From: Portulaca oleracea
Lineage: Eukaryota; Streptophyta; Magnoliopsida; Caryophyllales; Portulacaceae
DNA length: 64,000 nucleotides
NCBI GenBank assembly: GCA_029582165.1
Contig: CM055889.1
Coordinates: forward strand, 33,395,427-33,459,426
Direction: 5' to 3'
Part shown: positions 39,216 through 51,288 of the stretch, one piece after another
How the letters are laid out: the number at the start of each line of letters is the position of its first letter
How positions within the stretch are numbered: the first letter of the stretch is position 1
The notes under the pieces: generated by a model
What the model saw: the letters and a program-made list of their open reading frames with translations, nothing else
Databases searched by the model: none
What the model was told of the DNA's origin: nothing
Made by a program: the position numbers and the translations under genes

Positions 39216-39648
39216 TGTAATGCCCCGAAAATTCAATTATAGAAAAGACAAAGTCAAACTAACGTTAGCAGACAAAATTTAGTGGAAGACTCAAACTCTT
39301 ATTGGACGTTACTGCCGTATCCCCGAAGGAATACAAGGCGAGAAAGAAACTACAACTGTCTGATAACGGTAAACCAAACTAACAAACTCATACCTAGGAG
39401 TAAACCTCAAACTAACTTCAAGTTTCTCACAAAAGAAAGACAACATAAATAATCACAAACAAATTATGAATAATTAACGAAGTCAAACTTAAATTACTAA
39501 CGTCATAACGGTCAACGCACTTGAATTTTTCGGAGTTTTACATCATTACCTCCTTAAAAGAAGTTTCGTCCTCGAAACTTAAACTCAGACCTAACGGTTC
39601 GGTAATAATCCTAACGGTTCCGTTCTTCCTAAAACTCGAGGTTTTACA
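39216..39648 (-). repeat. 5' LTR of the small retrotransposon
   Basis: 433 bp; contains the equivalent 106-bp module at 39543-39648. It is followed by the target duplication ATTAA. Confidence 0.93.
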
Positions 39649-39816
39649 ATTAACAATTGCAATATTATACTTTTATGATAGTATTTTTTGTCATGAAACT
39701 AATGGTGGTAATTTTATATAGCAACTCATTGTATATATTGAGAAATTTATGGTCAAAATTTTTGAAATTTGACTGCACAATTTCCAAAGACGACAGTTAA
39801 TATGGAACGGAGGGAG
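39649..39816. mobile_element. Stowaway B, right part
   Basis: It resumes the sequence broken at 37884 and ends AATATGGAACGGAGGGAG before TA (39817-39818). Confidence 0.88.
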
Positions 39817-39818
39817 TA

Positions 39819-41521
39819 ATCAATAATTAATCATTAATAATTAATAACTAATAACTAATAACTAATAATTAATAATTAATTATTAATAGTTAATTATTAA
39901 TAATTCATAATTAGTAATTAATAATTAGTAATATATAATTAATAATTAATATTTAATTACAATATTTAATAATTAATAATTAATAAGTAACGATTAATTA
40001 TCAATTATTAATTATTAAAAATTAGATTATGAAAAATTAAGAACTAAAACTTATTTTTATTATTATAAATTATAATTTATCAATTACTCAATAATAATTA
40101 TTAATTATTGTTAATCTATAATAATAAGATCATGTTCTTTTTTTAGGTTAAATCTAGCTGTCCTAACTTATCATAATTTATACAAACCTAACACAATTCC
40201 CCAAAAAAAACATCCACTCTAAAAATACATTTTCCCAAAAAAGCATCCTAACTTATCCTAACCTAATTATCCTAACTTGAAAATAACTCATCCAAAGAAC
40301 ATGACTTAAGAATAATTAATCAGCAGTAAGAAAAGTTAATAATTGATTATTACTAATTTTTAAATAATAATAATGATGATGATAATGGAATACTTTTGAT
40401 TTCATTCCTTTCCTCACAAAACACTTCTAGTTCTAAGTTCTAATTCTATACCCAACTTTTTAGTATTCTGATTCCATATCGAACCTATTCCACTTATTTC
40501 TCCAAACGCATCTTTATATTAGACAGTCATAGAATTGTATGATTGCTACACTCATCCATTTTCAATTGTAAAAGTAGTGTTGTGCCCTATGACACATTTT
40601 TTCGATTGAATAAAATTGGATAGTGGCCACTAATTATTAAAAAAAAAAAATATCAGATAGTCAGCTTTGTATTAGATAATCTTATGAAACCATTTGTGCT
40701 CATGTACCCTTCACATTTATTTATCTATTAGTGGCACGAGCTTTCAACAATATATTTATCAGTTATTTTGTACATATATTGTATTGAACCATACATACAT
40801 ATGTGTAGAACAAAGCTGTAGTTGTAGCTACATGTAATAGTCAACGATTAAATGCTCCATTTGATAACAGGGGCCGAAACTAGTTCTTTTGCAAAAAAGC
40901 TGTTACAATTTTAATTTTGCAATTTACTATTTTCTGGTCATTGGTTGTTTTTCATCATGTTTCATTTCTGTTCCGAAAGCCAAACTCAGATAACCATTTA
41001 CCTGTTCGGGGTTTTTTCAAAAATTAGAAATAGAAAATTGTTATATGATTGGTGGTGATTGTCATGAAAGCAGAGAGACAAACAATATTACAGAGATTGA
41101 CTGAACCTTGTTGCCTTGAACGAGCTGATCATCCTATAAAAATGAGAGATAACATATAAATATCTAAATGTCTAATAATTAAATGCTGACTTTGTAGTAA
41201 AGCTTGTGAATGAACAATGCATATGACCTCTAAGCAATTTAAATGGGGTTAGTTCACTGATGTAAAGAAAATGGAGAGAAAAGGCATCATTAACTTCAAA
41301 AACAACAACCAAAACATGGATAAATAAAACATGAATTCAAGTAGACAATTAGGAAACAAAAAGCAGCCATATAAAAAATGTTTCCCATGTCTTCTATATA
41401 TAAAACGAGGCTTGTTTGGGGTGAGACGAAAAATTGTTTGAGCAGCCTAGCTGCTTGCCTACTTGCTAGCTTGTGTTCATATATGAATTTACTTTTCGGT
41501 CCCCGAATATAATATAATAAT
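39819..41521. other. AT-rich, gene-free stretch
   Basis: About 39819-40115 is TAATTAA-type tandem words. The rest (40116-41521) has no gene, RNA gene or recognisable repeat; 40130-40310 has a loose inverted arrangement around TCCTAACTTATC words, perhaps a decayed MITE. Confidence 0.5.
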
Positions 41522-42047
41522 TAGGGTTGTTCAAAAAAATCCGCCCCAAAATACCCAATTTGAGAACTCGTTCCCAGTCAAAAATTTTGGGTAATCATAA
41601 AATTGATTTTAATTGGGTCGGGTACCCGAACCAGAAAAAAATCGAGTAATCGGTTCAGATACGGGTTGGCCCCTAGCCAAAATCGGGTACACAAATTACC
41701 CGAAATTAAAATAATAAAAGCGCAATTAGTGGCTTTAATTATAAAAGCGAATTACCCGAATTGGCCAATATTAAAATGTATTTAGCATAGTGTGATTAAC
41801 TTTTTTTCAAATAATAAAATTAGTCGCTTTAATTATAAATTTAATAACTAAAATTAAAAATAATAAAAGCAAAAACTCATAAAATTAAAACTAATCGGGT
41901 CTTTTGGTTAGCTGGTATCCGATTTGAAACTTTCGAGTTCCTAAAACTTTTCGGTTACGGTTACGGTTTGAGGGTAAGGCCAACCCGAAGTTTCGGGTAC
42001 CCGAAAAATTATCCAATTGGTGGGTACCCGATCCGTGAACAGCCCTG
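41522..42047. mobile_element. hAT MITE with GGGTACCCGA word arrays (526 bp)
   Basis: It starts TAGGGTTGTTCA and ends TGAACAGCCCTG, inverse with two changes. The 8-mers ATAATAAT (41514-41521) and ATAATAAC (42048-42055) flank it. The arms contain TCGGGTACCCGAA, TTACCCGAA and GGGTACCCGATCC words. No ORF. Confidence 0.78.
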
Positions 42048-42519
42048 ATAATAACAAGTAGCTTGCCTACCTGCCTGCTTGTAGCTTGTGTTCACACACG
42101 AATTTACTATTTTACCCTTGGATATAATATAATAATAATAGTAGTTTACCTTGTATCTTTGTAGTTAACATTCACACTTGAATTTACGGGTTGAATATAT
42201 TTTGTTTATATCTGGTTAAGGTCAATACAGGTTATGTGGATTTCAGGTTTGGAATTTTGACACTAAAAATACAAGTCGGTTATATATAAATTCATATAAA
42301 CTTTTATCAGTTTAATCATTTGAAAACTTGGGCCCTGTTTTTTTTTTAGAATGTAAGATAGTTGAAAGGTAAAAAGGTGGGATAGAGTATATGAATAGGA
42401 TCATGATTGGGAATCTAAGTTACATCAGCCACATCATTTAAGTATATGAATTTTTAAATATATAATTTATAATGTTTATTAAGATATTGTAAGTACAACA
42501 AATCACATCAATCACATTA
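42048..42519. other. Gene-free stretch
   Basis: No gene is seen. GCTTGCCTACCTGCCTGCTTG at 42061 repeats wording at 41451-41475, as part of a short direct repeat either side of the hAT MITE. Confidence 0.45.
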
Positions 42520-42528
42520 TTTATTAAA

Positions 42529-44048
42529 GGGAAATTGGATTCTAATAATACGAACTTTCGATTTGGTTCTGAATAGTATGAACTTTGACCCCCTGTTGCC
42601 CCCAGTAACACGCCACTGAGTTACCCTTTTCTTGACTCGTCGGGGAAATGAGCTGGCAGTGGCGGCACGTTTTCTTTGATGTTTGACCATGCCATGTCAT
42701 CCATTGACTTAAAAAATGGCCACGTCAGCATCTTTCTCTCTCCTGTCTCTCTCTCTCTCTCTCCTCTCTTTCTTCTCTTTCTTCTTCTTCTTCTTCTTCT
42801 TAATCACATCCCCATCCATCCAACACAACCACTCAGCCTCCCATCTCCAATTTCCATGACATTTTTGAACCTCCCATCTCCAACTCCTTTCCCTTCCGCC
42901 GCTCAGCCTTCCGCCGACCACCCGACGATCACCCGAACGCCAACCCCATTTTTTGATTACACAAATTCAACTTTCATTCATCCATCATTCCCCTTCGATT
43001 TACTTGCTATATCGCATGCCTTCGACATCCCACAAGACTGCTCATTGCTCATACTAGGCTCCCAAATCTTGCCTTTTGTTAACCATTTGTCTTTCTGAGA
43101 GGAATTGAGAATACCCATAAGGGGAGACTGATCAAATCTTCATTTTAGAACATCAAAAGAAGTGGGTTTTCACCTCCTTGTCTCTCTGGGGAATATGATC
43201 GAACAGGTGGTGTGCATCCAAACAAACCCAAACAACAATAACCAGAATCCCTCAATTTTTTCCAAAAAAATTTGACGAAATATGTTTTGGTAGAATTTGA
43301 GATAGTTTTGTCAAAAGTGAATGGAAAATTCTGATGCAATAGTGGCCGCGAAAATGCCACTCGTGAATGGCGGAGGAATTTCCTAATCTACAAGAACTCT
43401 CTCCCCTTTTAGGGCTTGGTTTCCCTGAAACTTAGGGTACAAATTTCAGATTACTTAGTACAAATACAAATGCAACAGGGATTGAATTTGCAATCTTGGT
43501 ATTGTGTTGACTGATTTGGGTTTGGTTGTGTTGTTGATTCCCAGCTCAATCTGTTGTCAATTTTTTACTATGGGTGTTTGAATTTGTAATCGAATTGGAT
43601 CAACCCAATTTTTCAATTTTTTTGGGGATGAATCTTGTGCTTTGATTCGTGATTCTAGGTTTGGTATGGAGAGAAGAAGAGGAGAAGCCGTAGCCATGGC
43701 CATGGCTGTCTGGTGAATCGAAGAAGAGGAGGGGAAGAGAGACAGAGAGAGAGAGAGATAGGAGAAAGAAAGAGAGAGGGTGCTGACGTGGAAACACAGG
43801 AAAGAGGGAAAAATTGACTGACATAGCGATTTTTTAAGTCAATGGGTGACATGGCATGGTCAAACATCAAAGAAAATGTGCCGCCACCGCCAGCTCATTT
43901 CCCCGACGAGTTAAGAAAAGGGTAACTCAGTGGCGTGTTACTGGGAGCAACAGGGGGTCAAAGTTCATATTATTCAGAACCAAATCCAAAGTTCGTATTA
44001 TTAAGTCTTATATGGCCAAAAGTTCGTATTATTAGAATCCAATTTTCC
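42529..44048. mobile_element. MULE-like foldback element (1520 bp)
   Basis: Long inverted arms of over 200 bp: left starts GGGAAATTGGATTCTAATAA, and the right complement starts GGAAAATTGGATTCTAATAA. A 9-bp target duplication TTTATTAAA is perfect (42520-42528, 44049-44057), the size typical of Mutator-like elements. Arms include TGACCATGCCATGTCA and GGCAACAGGGGGTC-type blocks and CT-rich microsatellite. No MURA transposase. The 42676-43098 open frame in the interior is Ser/Pro-rich and unrecognised; it could come from captured host DNA. Confidence 0.82.
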
Positions 44049-44057
44049 TTTATTAAA

Positions 44058-44596
44058 TATATTAATTTTTAAATAATATATTATATAAGTTAGGTAAAAA
44101 AGTATTAATAATGTGAAAAAAAGTAGGATAAAGTAACTAAGAATAAGATAAGTGACATAAATTTTTCATACTCAATTTGTTGTTGTTTTAATATTACTCA
44201 ATTTGCCCCTTCTCTCCTAAAAAAAAAAAAAGCCTAAAGTGCCTATCTTGACTATTCAATATAAATGTAAGATCGAAGTTGAAGTACATGCCAACTGATG
44301 AACTGAATGCAAGGGAAACAAGGAATAGTCAGGATAGACACTAGTAGAATTGATATGATATGAATCTAAAGCATAACCCAAATTTATCAGTACCTGAGCT
44401 GCTTCAGTAAGAGCTACTAGGTCATAGGCTAGGCTAGGATTTGCGGCTCGAACGTGAAGCAGGGAGTGAACAACCTTTTTTTTAGAGGAAGATGAAAACC
44501 TGAGATGGGATGGGAAGAGGCATATAACAAAGCACATGAGCATTTGCATCCACAAAGTATGTCATATTTCCATCCACATCATCCTGAATATTTAAC
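44058..44596. other. Gene-free stretch
   Basis: No gene is seen. The reverse open frame at 44256-44555 has no recognisable domain and I treat it as chance. Confidence 0.4.
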
Positions 44597-44599
44597 TTA

Positions 44600-45027
44600 G
44601 GCTCTGCTTGGAAGGAGAGTTAAAAATGGAGAGTAGGAGTTCATAAGAGTAAAGGAGGGTGAGAGTCTGGGAGGGTTCATAAGAGTAAAATGTTACCCCT
44701 GCTTGGAAGAGCAATTTGGAGAGTTCATAAGAGTAAAATATTAATTGACATATTTACCCTTTCATAATATATGTAGTTCAATGGTGAGAGTATGGGAAGG
44801 TTAGGGGTATAATGGTCCTTTCCTATGTTATGTATGATATACACCTTCTTACACCCCAAATTGGGGTGTTAAAAAAATAAGAGTAAAGAGGTGTAAAGGA
44901 GGGTAAGCCCTACTCCTTCTTACTCTCCTTTACCCTCCCTCACTCTCTTCCCAAGCAGGACTAAGGAGGAGTAGGAACCCTCCTTAACTCCTCCTAACTC
45001 CTCTTTACCCCTCTCCCAAGCAGGCCC
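44600..45027. mobile_element. Tourist-like MITE (428 bp)
   Basis: The left end is GGCTCTGCTTGGAAGGAGAG and the right complement is GGGCCTGCTTGGGAGAG, flanked by TTA (44597-44599, 45028-45030). The arms contain repeated CATAAGAGTAAA and GGAGAGT words. It belongs to the PIF/Harbinger group by target size and end wording. Confidence 0.85.
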
Positions 45028-45030
45028 TTA

Positions 45031-47543
45031 GTGTTGCCTTGAGCAACCAATATAGTATGTCATATTTGCATCTACATCGTGCTAAACAATTAACTTTGCA
45101 GGATGATAGATGAGAATCTGATTTGTTGATCCAATCATTGAGATATTTGTTTTCCTCAATATAAAAAGAAAGGATTTTATTACAGACGACCATGACTATT
45201 CTCACACAGCAAACACTCATGACTATTTAATGGTGAGAAGTTTGGGTTTTAGATAGCAAACAGACGAGCAGAAAATGCGCAACACCTGGTAATAATGTTC
45301 GACGCTTGACCACACTACATAAATGCCATCTTCATCTAGCATCTGAATAGGATGCAATCAGAAGTTTGAGAAAGAACCATAAGGATTCCATGTCTTGTAA
45401 AATGATATAATGCCTGATTCATATGAGTTAAGTGCAGGATCAATTTTTTAAGTTTCGGACAGAGAAGGAATTGCAGGTGTCGAATCAGGAATAGGCTAAA
45501 GAAGTCCAGTAATAAGCATGTCAGGTCCAATATGTTGATAATTGACAAACCTGTTGATAATTAACATCATATAAAGGGCATTATATTTCAAAAGTGATCT
45601 TCATAAGCACAGCTTTTCAACAAGCATGTTGATAATTGACATCATGTAAGTTTAGAGCAGATATCATATGATCGACCCTATAAAATCTGAAATCTATAGA
45701 TTGTAGCAACATCTATTTTGCGGTTATGTGCAATTAGCTGCAGTCCCCATGAAAAGCTTAGAAATTCAGTACTGAGGTTTAAAATAGTTATGCAATATTA
45801 ACTTGTGATATTAGAGCATTGCTATAATAATAACATACACTACATGATTCCAAAATGATGAATGAAAGAAGCCGTAGATAATAATTTCTTCCGAATTTTA
45901 TTATGGAATTTAACTCCTAAGAGATCACGTGTTACAAATTCAAGGCATAGTGAGGACCTACATTAAGAATCAAGAGGACTGATGAACTGAAGGAGAACGG
46001 TTTGATTTAGGAACAATAAGAATGCCTATCTACTTTTCCAACTTTTTTTGAGTTTTAAAAAGTATTGTTACATGATACGACACTATATATTTTCTTGTTG
46101 CGTTTCATGTAGGAGGAACAATAAGTATATATGGAGATAAAATGGGGATATTAGTACAAAAGACATATGGGCATTGATAAAGTTGTGAAACTTAGAACAT
46201 AAAATTAATGCCTATACCTATAATAATGATAATAATGACCCAAATGATGGATAAATTATATGAATCCAAATCATCAGATTTGCCACTTTGATAATGTGTC
46301 CAAGAGTGAAAGAAAACTTGAGTAATTGATGACTTACTGTTTTAGAGTGCCAGAGGTGAACATTTACGTGAGAAAATTGATGTTTCTGTTGCTGCTATCA
46401 ACTCAGGAAGTGCAAAACTTGATGATGTTTTTATGCTTCAGAGTTTTCAGCAGGTGGTTCCAAGTTATTTCAATCCCTTCATATTCATCAAACCCTCTAT
46501 ACCTACAAAATCAGCTCAAATCTTTGAATAAATTCAGAGAAAAGAAAGTGACACAAACGAATTGACAAAATGCAGAACCCAGAGATGCCTAATAAAAGTT
46601 GAGATTCGAATGATCCCAAATTGCAAGAATGAGCAGAAAGTTAACACTATATATCTTGGATGCCCCTTTATGTTCTTTGTGGGAGGCCGATCAAACGAAT
46701 CATAATCCATGGATCATGTTTTCGCTACATCTTTCCTATACTCGTAGTTTTGTAGGTTGGATCCAGCTCTTTATGTTTTGCTGATTTTCTCTACTCATAG
46801 TTTGAAGCTTTGAGGATTCATCAAACTCAGGGTTTTGCTCAAAGAGGATATGTTGTTCTTCTTCTACTCATACAGTGTAGATTGTCTATGGTCGTCTTAG
46901 GGTCTATTTTGTTCTTTCACTAAAGGGTTGTATTAGTTCTTACTTGACTCTGACAGTCTGAGTCTTTTGCTGCTGTGTAGTGTTACTTACACTGCCTGCT
47001 TCTTAATAAAAGGGCCTCTGTGGTCGACAATTATAAAAAAAAAATATCTTGGATGCCCCTTTGCCCAAAATTTCATTATACTGCAGGGAAAACATTACAA
47101 TTGTGATTCATTTTCATTACCAAAGTAATCATAATCAATCAGATTTTTTTTCCCGATTTTTTTATTCCATGCGGGTGAAGGGTTGGTAGCAAATTTAATA
47201 CTTTTATGTTTGTATTTGGTGATCTTTTGGGTTTGGTTGGCTGAATAGCCTGGTTGTTCTTTGTGCCCATTGGGCTAACTAATAAAAAAAAGAAGAAAGA
47301 AACAATTAATAATCTCTTATAACTCTATAGAAAGAAAAACAAACTTAAAAAGTCAGAACAACCATTGAAAAGAATGTGGTATAATGGCTTCACAACGGAC
47401 TTCTTATTTACCAAGCAAAACCTCGATACACAATTCACCTTGCTAAAAATGTCTGCTTGTAACCAGAAAGGACACAACCCAGAAGTTTTAAAAAGTATGG
47501 CCGCAATTCTAACCTCAATGCATTGTGACTTTGCTATTCAAAG
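45031..47543. other. Gene-free stretch with possible LINE 3' tails
   Basis: No coding gene is supported. 46820-47043 ends TTAATAAAAGGGCCTCTGTGG then a short poly(A), and 47210-47295 ends GGGCTAACTAATAAAAAAA; both look like 3' ends of plant LINE copies. ATCTTGGATGCCCCTTT is repeated at 46657 and 47047, about where a target duplication of the first copy would be. Confidence 0.4.
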
Positions 47544-50500
47544 TGTAACACTCCCAGGTTACTAACCACAAGATGAAGCTAACTAACTACTTAACCTAAT
47601 GATTAGCAGCGGATAATCACCTGAGAGTATTACCGCCGCCCATGAAAATGGACGAGGCTAAGACTATCACCCAACATATAACACACAATGGAACTTCGAC
47701 AATCTTAATTTAACACCACAAGACAACGAGAGACCCTTTAGTCATACAATCATCCAAAATATAAGACTTTAACATACATGACATTCTTAATTTCCACACA
47801 AAACTACCAAGACTCAAAAGAGGTCCTCTTCATTTTAACACACTTTCCCCAACATTAGTGCTTTCAAGTCTTCCAAAAAGAACTTCCAAATTCACCTGTG
47901 GTTCTTTCACGTAGCTTTCGGGTTCCGCACTTCTGAGATCTTGCCCTTGCCCTTTCCTTGAGATCCTAAAGGTGACACAAACTTAAAGGTGAGATTTACT
48001 CAGTACGTATATTACCGGAAAAAGGAGATAAATTAATTAATAAATAAACTTTATGATTTAATATTATCCGTGGGCGCGGCTCCACCAATCAAATAAATAA
48101 GAGTAAAACATAAAGAAATAGACATGGTTAAGGCATACTTACCAGATTTCCAAACTGGTAACACAACAAGTCATATAATCAACACCTTAAATTAGTTAAG
48201 TTTAACCATCCTCAAAGTAATTAAAAGGTAACTTATAAATTAACGGTAGTAAGTGACCTCAAAGCCAGGAAAACATAATCAAGGCCTTTGCAAAGAGTGT
48301 AAAGAAAAATATTATTGCACTTGAGTAAATAACTGTATGGGTAGAACGCTTGACAAAGGAAAGACACAACGTTAAATAAATTCTAACATATGTGCCCCTA
48401 CTTGCGATCATTGGCTTAGCCTCCGTATGCGCATACCCGGACTGATGGGGAGATCCGGATGGTGGATAATTATCCTACTGGCCAAGTTTTCATGGGGTGG
48501 TACTAAGGCTCCAAGACTATAATTTTCTTGCGTGCACTAAGGCACTTGTTTATTTTACTTGGGGTGCACATGGCATGTGAACATGGTGTGTACTATGACA
48601 CTAAATTCTTGGTGTGCTTCTAAGCACGATAAACCATGGGCGGGGCTTTATTAGCTTTAGAAAATTTAAGAAATTCCGGAAGTTTTACTCATAAAAACTA
48701 ACTTTTCTTAACGAACTTAAAATACAATATAAGAACCTTTTCTGACTGATGTTTGAATTTTATAAAAGCTTTTCAAGGAATAACCCTTGGCACTTCACAA
48801 CTCAAATTTAAAAGTTGGTTCTTTTATCATGCATTGACATAATATAACAATAAAATAACCCCTTGATAACAAATATCATTGTACTCTTTTATAATATACA
48901 TAAGAAAATAACTAAGTTAAGAAAGAGGTATTATTAAACATAAACCTTGTATAACCTTTATAAAATAGGCAATGACTACCTTAATACTTGATCGAATCAT
49001 AAACAAGTGTAGTTAATTAAATACATGGATTGCACAAAGGAACAAGTAGTACACGTACCTGAACTCGAGAAAACACCACTGACGCACAGGGACTTGACGG
49101 GAGAGCAACGACCACTTAGAGGAACTTAGAAAAAGAAGGAATCTAGAATTAGATTTTTATTTAGCTAGGAGAAGGGAAGATATCTTAAATAAAATATCCG
49201 GCTTGCATTACGAACTTAATTTCCTAACATTCAATGAAAAGGTCATAACTATCACTATAGACATCGCATTGTTGCATAAGAGGTCTTTCCGGAAAGCTTA
49301 AAACACGCCCTACAACTTTACAGTTAATGTCAAGGGCCAAAAACATGATTAAGAGGGTCAAAACACTCAAACACCTAATCTGCCCAGAACTTGTAAATGT
49401 CGACTAGCGTTTTTCGGGAAGCGATATCTTGAGTTATACTAATCGGTTTTGGGCCTATAAGCTGTCTATGGAAAGCTCATGACTCGTACTCAAACTTTCA
49501 TTTTCATCACTGATTTAGGCTTGGGAAGAGGTCGAAATTTAACCTAACACAAGGGCAGTCACTAAAATTTTACTTCTGGAAAAATTCAGAATTTTTGTCC
49601 TTCAATAAAAAGATTATAACTCGCTCATCCAACATCCTATGGACGCATACCATACCATTCTGAAAGCTTAGAGTCTCTCCTAAAACTTTCATGTTCAGAC
49701 CTTAAGCCATAGTAACCCCTAACTAGTCTAAAATCACCCATCTTTGTTCTGCCGTCATAAAAAATCTCAGATTTGCGCGGATTTACGATTTTGGCCATAA
49801 ATCCCAAAATATATATCGAAATGACGAACCGTAAAAATCGGGTGTTAGATAATACTTTTGTCTACCCAATTATGCCCTAAATTACCCAAAACCATTTTTC
49901 TTATTTTCTGGAAAAACAAACACTAACCATATTGTATACTTTCTTAGAATTCATTGACATGCAAGCCTAAATCCTTTTGTTTTGTTCAAAAATCCTACAT
50001 GAGACATGACATGGTCTTCACACACACAATATCTAGCCGTGAAAAGTCCAGAGAATTACTAATTACAACCAATTTAAGTCCATGCAACCCCACAACAACA
50101 ACTCTTTTCACAATCTAACATCAAACCTCACATGCACCACCACAAAACTTTCATTCTTCCCATTTTATGTATAATCTATAGTCATGCATTTGAATCAACA
50201 ACTTTCTCATGGCTCCACAGAAAATTATACTTTCAAAATTACATGCATGCTCATTTTTCACAAGAAATTTTCTTAATACAAACTAGGACAACAAGGAGTT
50301 AATAAAACTCACCCAACTTCCTTCTTTTGAACTTTGAATCGTTCACCTTTCTTTGGGTACCTATTAAAACTTCACAATTACCTCTGGAAATCACATAAAA
50401 ACCCACCAAAACTCAGATTCTAACTTAAATTTAATTGGGAAAAACAAAAGGAAGCAAGAGGGAAGAGAACTACACTTGAAAGAGGGTGGAAAAGGACAAG

Positions 50501-51219
50501 ATGATGATGATGGTGGCGGTGTGCGTGGCCGCCGACGGCTAGCCGGAGCAGCAGCCGGCGGCGGGCTTCGGTGGCCGGCGTTAGACAGAGGGAAGGGTAC
50601 GAGAGTAAGGGTGAGGGGGAGACCAAGGGGCATGCACAAGAGAGCCAAAATGAGTGCTTGTGTTTGAATGTTTTCAAATGAAAGGAAACCCCCCCCCCCC
50701 AAACTAATATACCTCCATACTAATAACATCTAAGCCCAACTCCCCCTCCTTCTCTTCCTTGGATCGTCCAAATGGCCCAATTGGACTCTAAGATTGTTAA
50801 TTTTTATTTCCTCCTTATCTCCACATATCATCCATATCTCTAGGTTACTCCAAATTTGTGAAAATATTCATGGTAACCCAAAAAGAAAATAATTAAAAAT
50901 CCACCTCCTTAATTCTTTTATTTATACTTAACTCCTCAATGAAGACAAAAAAAAAAAAACATAAAGGCCTCGGTACATAGAATTAGTAACGAACTGAAAT
51001 ATCCTGAAATTTTAACGGGAGGACTCAAAGGGAAAAAACAAGTTTAAAGAAACTAAAAGTCGGTCGTTGCGCTGTTCAAGCCCTGCAAAACATACACGGA
51101 TAAGTAAAAAAAAAAAAAATAAAAGCATGCACTTTAATTAGTTTGTGAATTATCTTTTAATCTTGATTAATTACGTTAATTAATATGTACTTAGGAGATG
51201 TTTTTCTTGGGTTGTTACA
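47544..51219 (-). repeat. 3' LTR of the Tekay-like element (3676 bp)
   Basis: Plus-strand start TGTAACACTCCCAGGTTACT, end TTGGGTTGTTACA. It aligns from 47544 to about 50132 with 58454-60946; the remaining 1.1 kb has its counterpart beyond the CACTA insertion. It holds a GC-rich patch at 50490-50640 and a C run at 50691-50700. There are no genes inside. Confidence 0.88.
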
Positions 51220-51262
51220 TCTTACTCCCCTTAAAAGAAGTTTCGTCCCCGAAACTTGAAGA
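51220..51262 (-). promoter_or_regulatory. Polypurine tract with upstream hairpin
   Basis: On the minus strand, AAGTTTCGGGGACGAAACTT can form an 8-bp stem (AAGTTTCG with CGAAACTT). It is followed by CTTTTAAGGGGAGTAAGA directly before the LTR start TGTAACAACCC. The same arrangement is present in the small retrotransposon at 38581. Confidence 0.75.
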
Positions 51263-51288
51263 TACTACCCTCATATTCTTGTCGCCTT

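Larger units (their letters stand above)
38148..39648 (-). mobile_element. Complete small LTR retrotransposon (1501 bp, TRIM/non-autonomous)
   Basis: Two 433-bp LTRs (38148-38580 and 39216-39648) start TGTAA(C/T)GCCCCG and end CTCGAGGTTTTACA. The 5-bp target duplication ATTAA is perfect (38143-38147, 39649-39653). Beside the right LTR the minus strand reads GTATCAGAGC (39201-39210), the tRNA-Met primer site. Beside the left LTR it reads CTTTTAAGGAGGTAATGA, a polypurine tract. The element is thus in minus orientation. The 635-bp interior has no gag or pol ORF, so proteins must come from another element. It sits at the boundary of Stowaway A and B. Confidence 0.95.

Noticed and set aside
42709..42921. 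Lys/Glu/Arg-rich reverse frame
   Set aside because: It is the translated CT/CTT-rich tract in the arm of the MULE-like element.
46326..46565. 79-residue plus frame as a possible small gene
   Set aside because: No domain, no promoter or splice evidence; length is what chance allows in AT-rich DNA.
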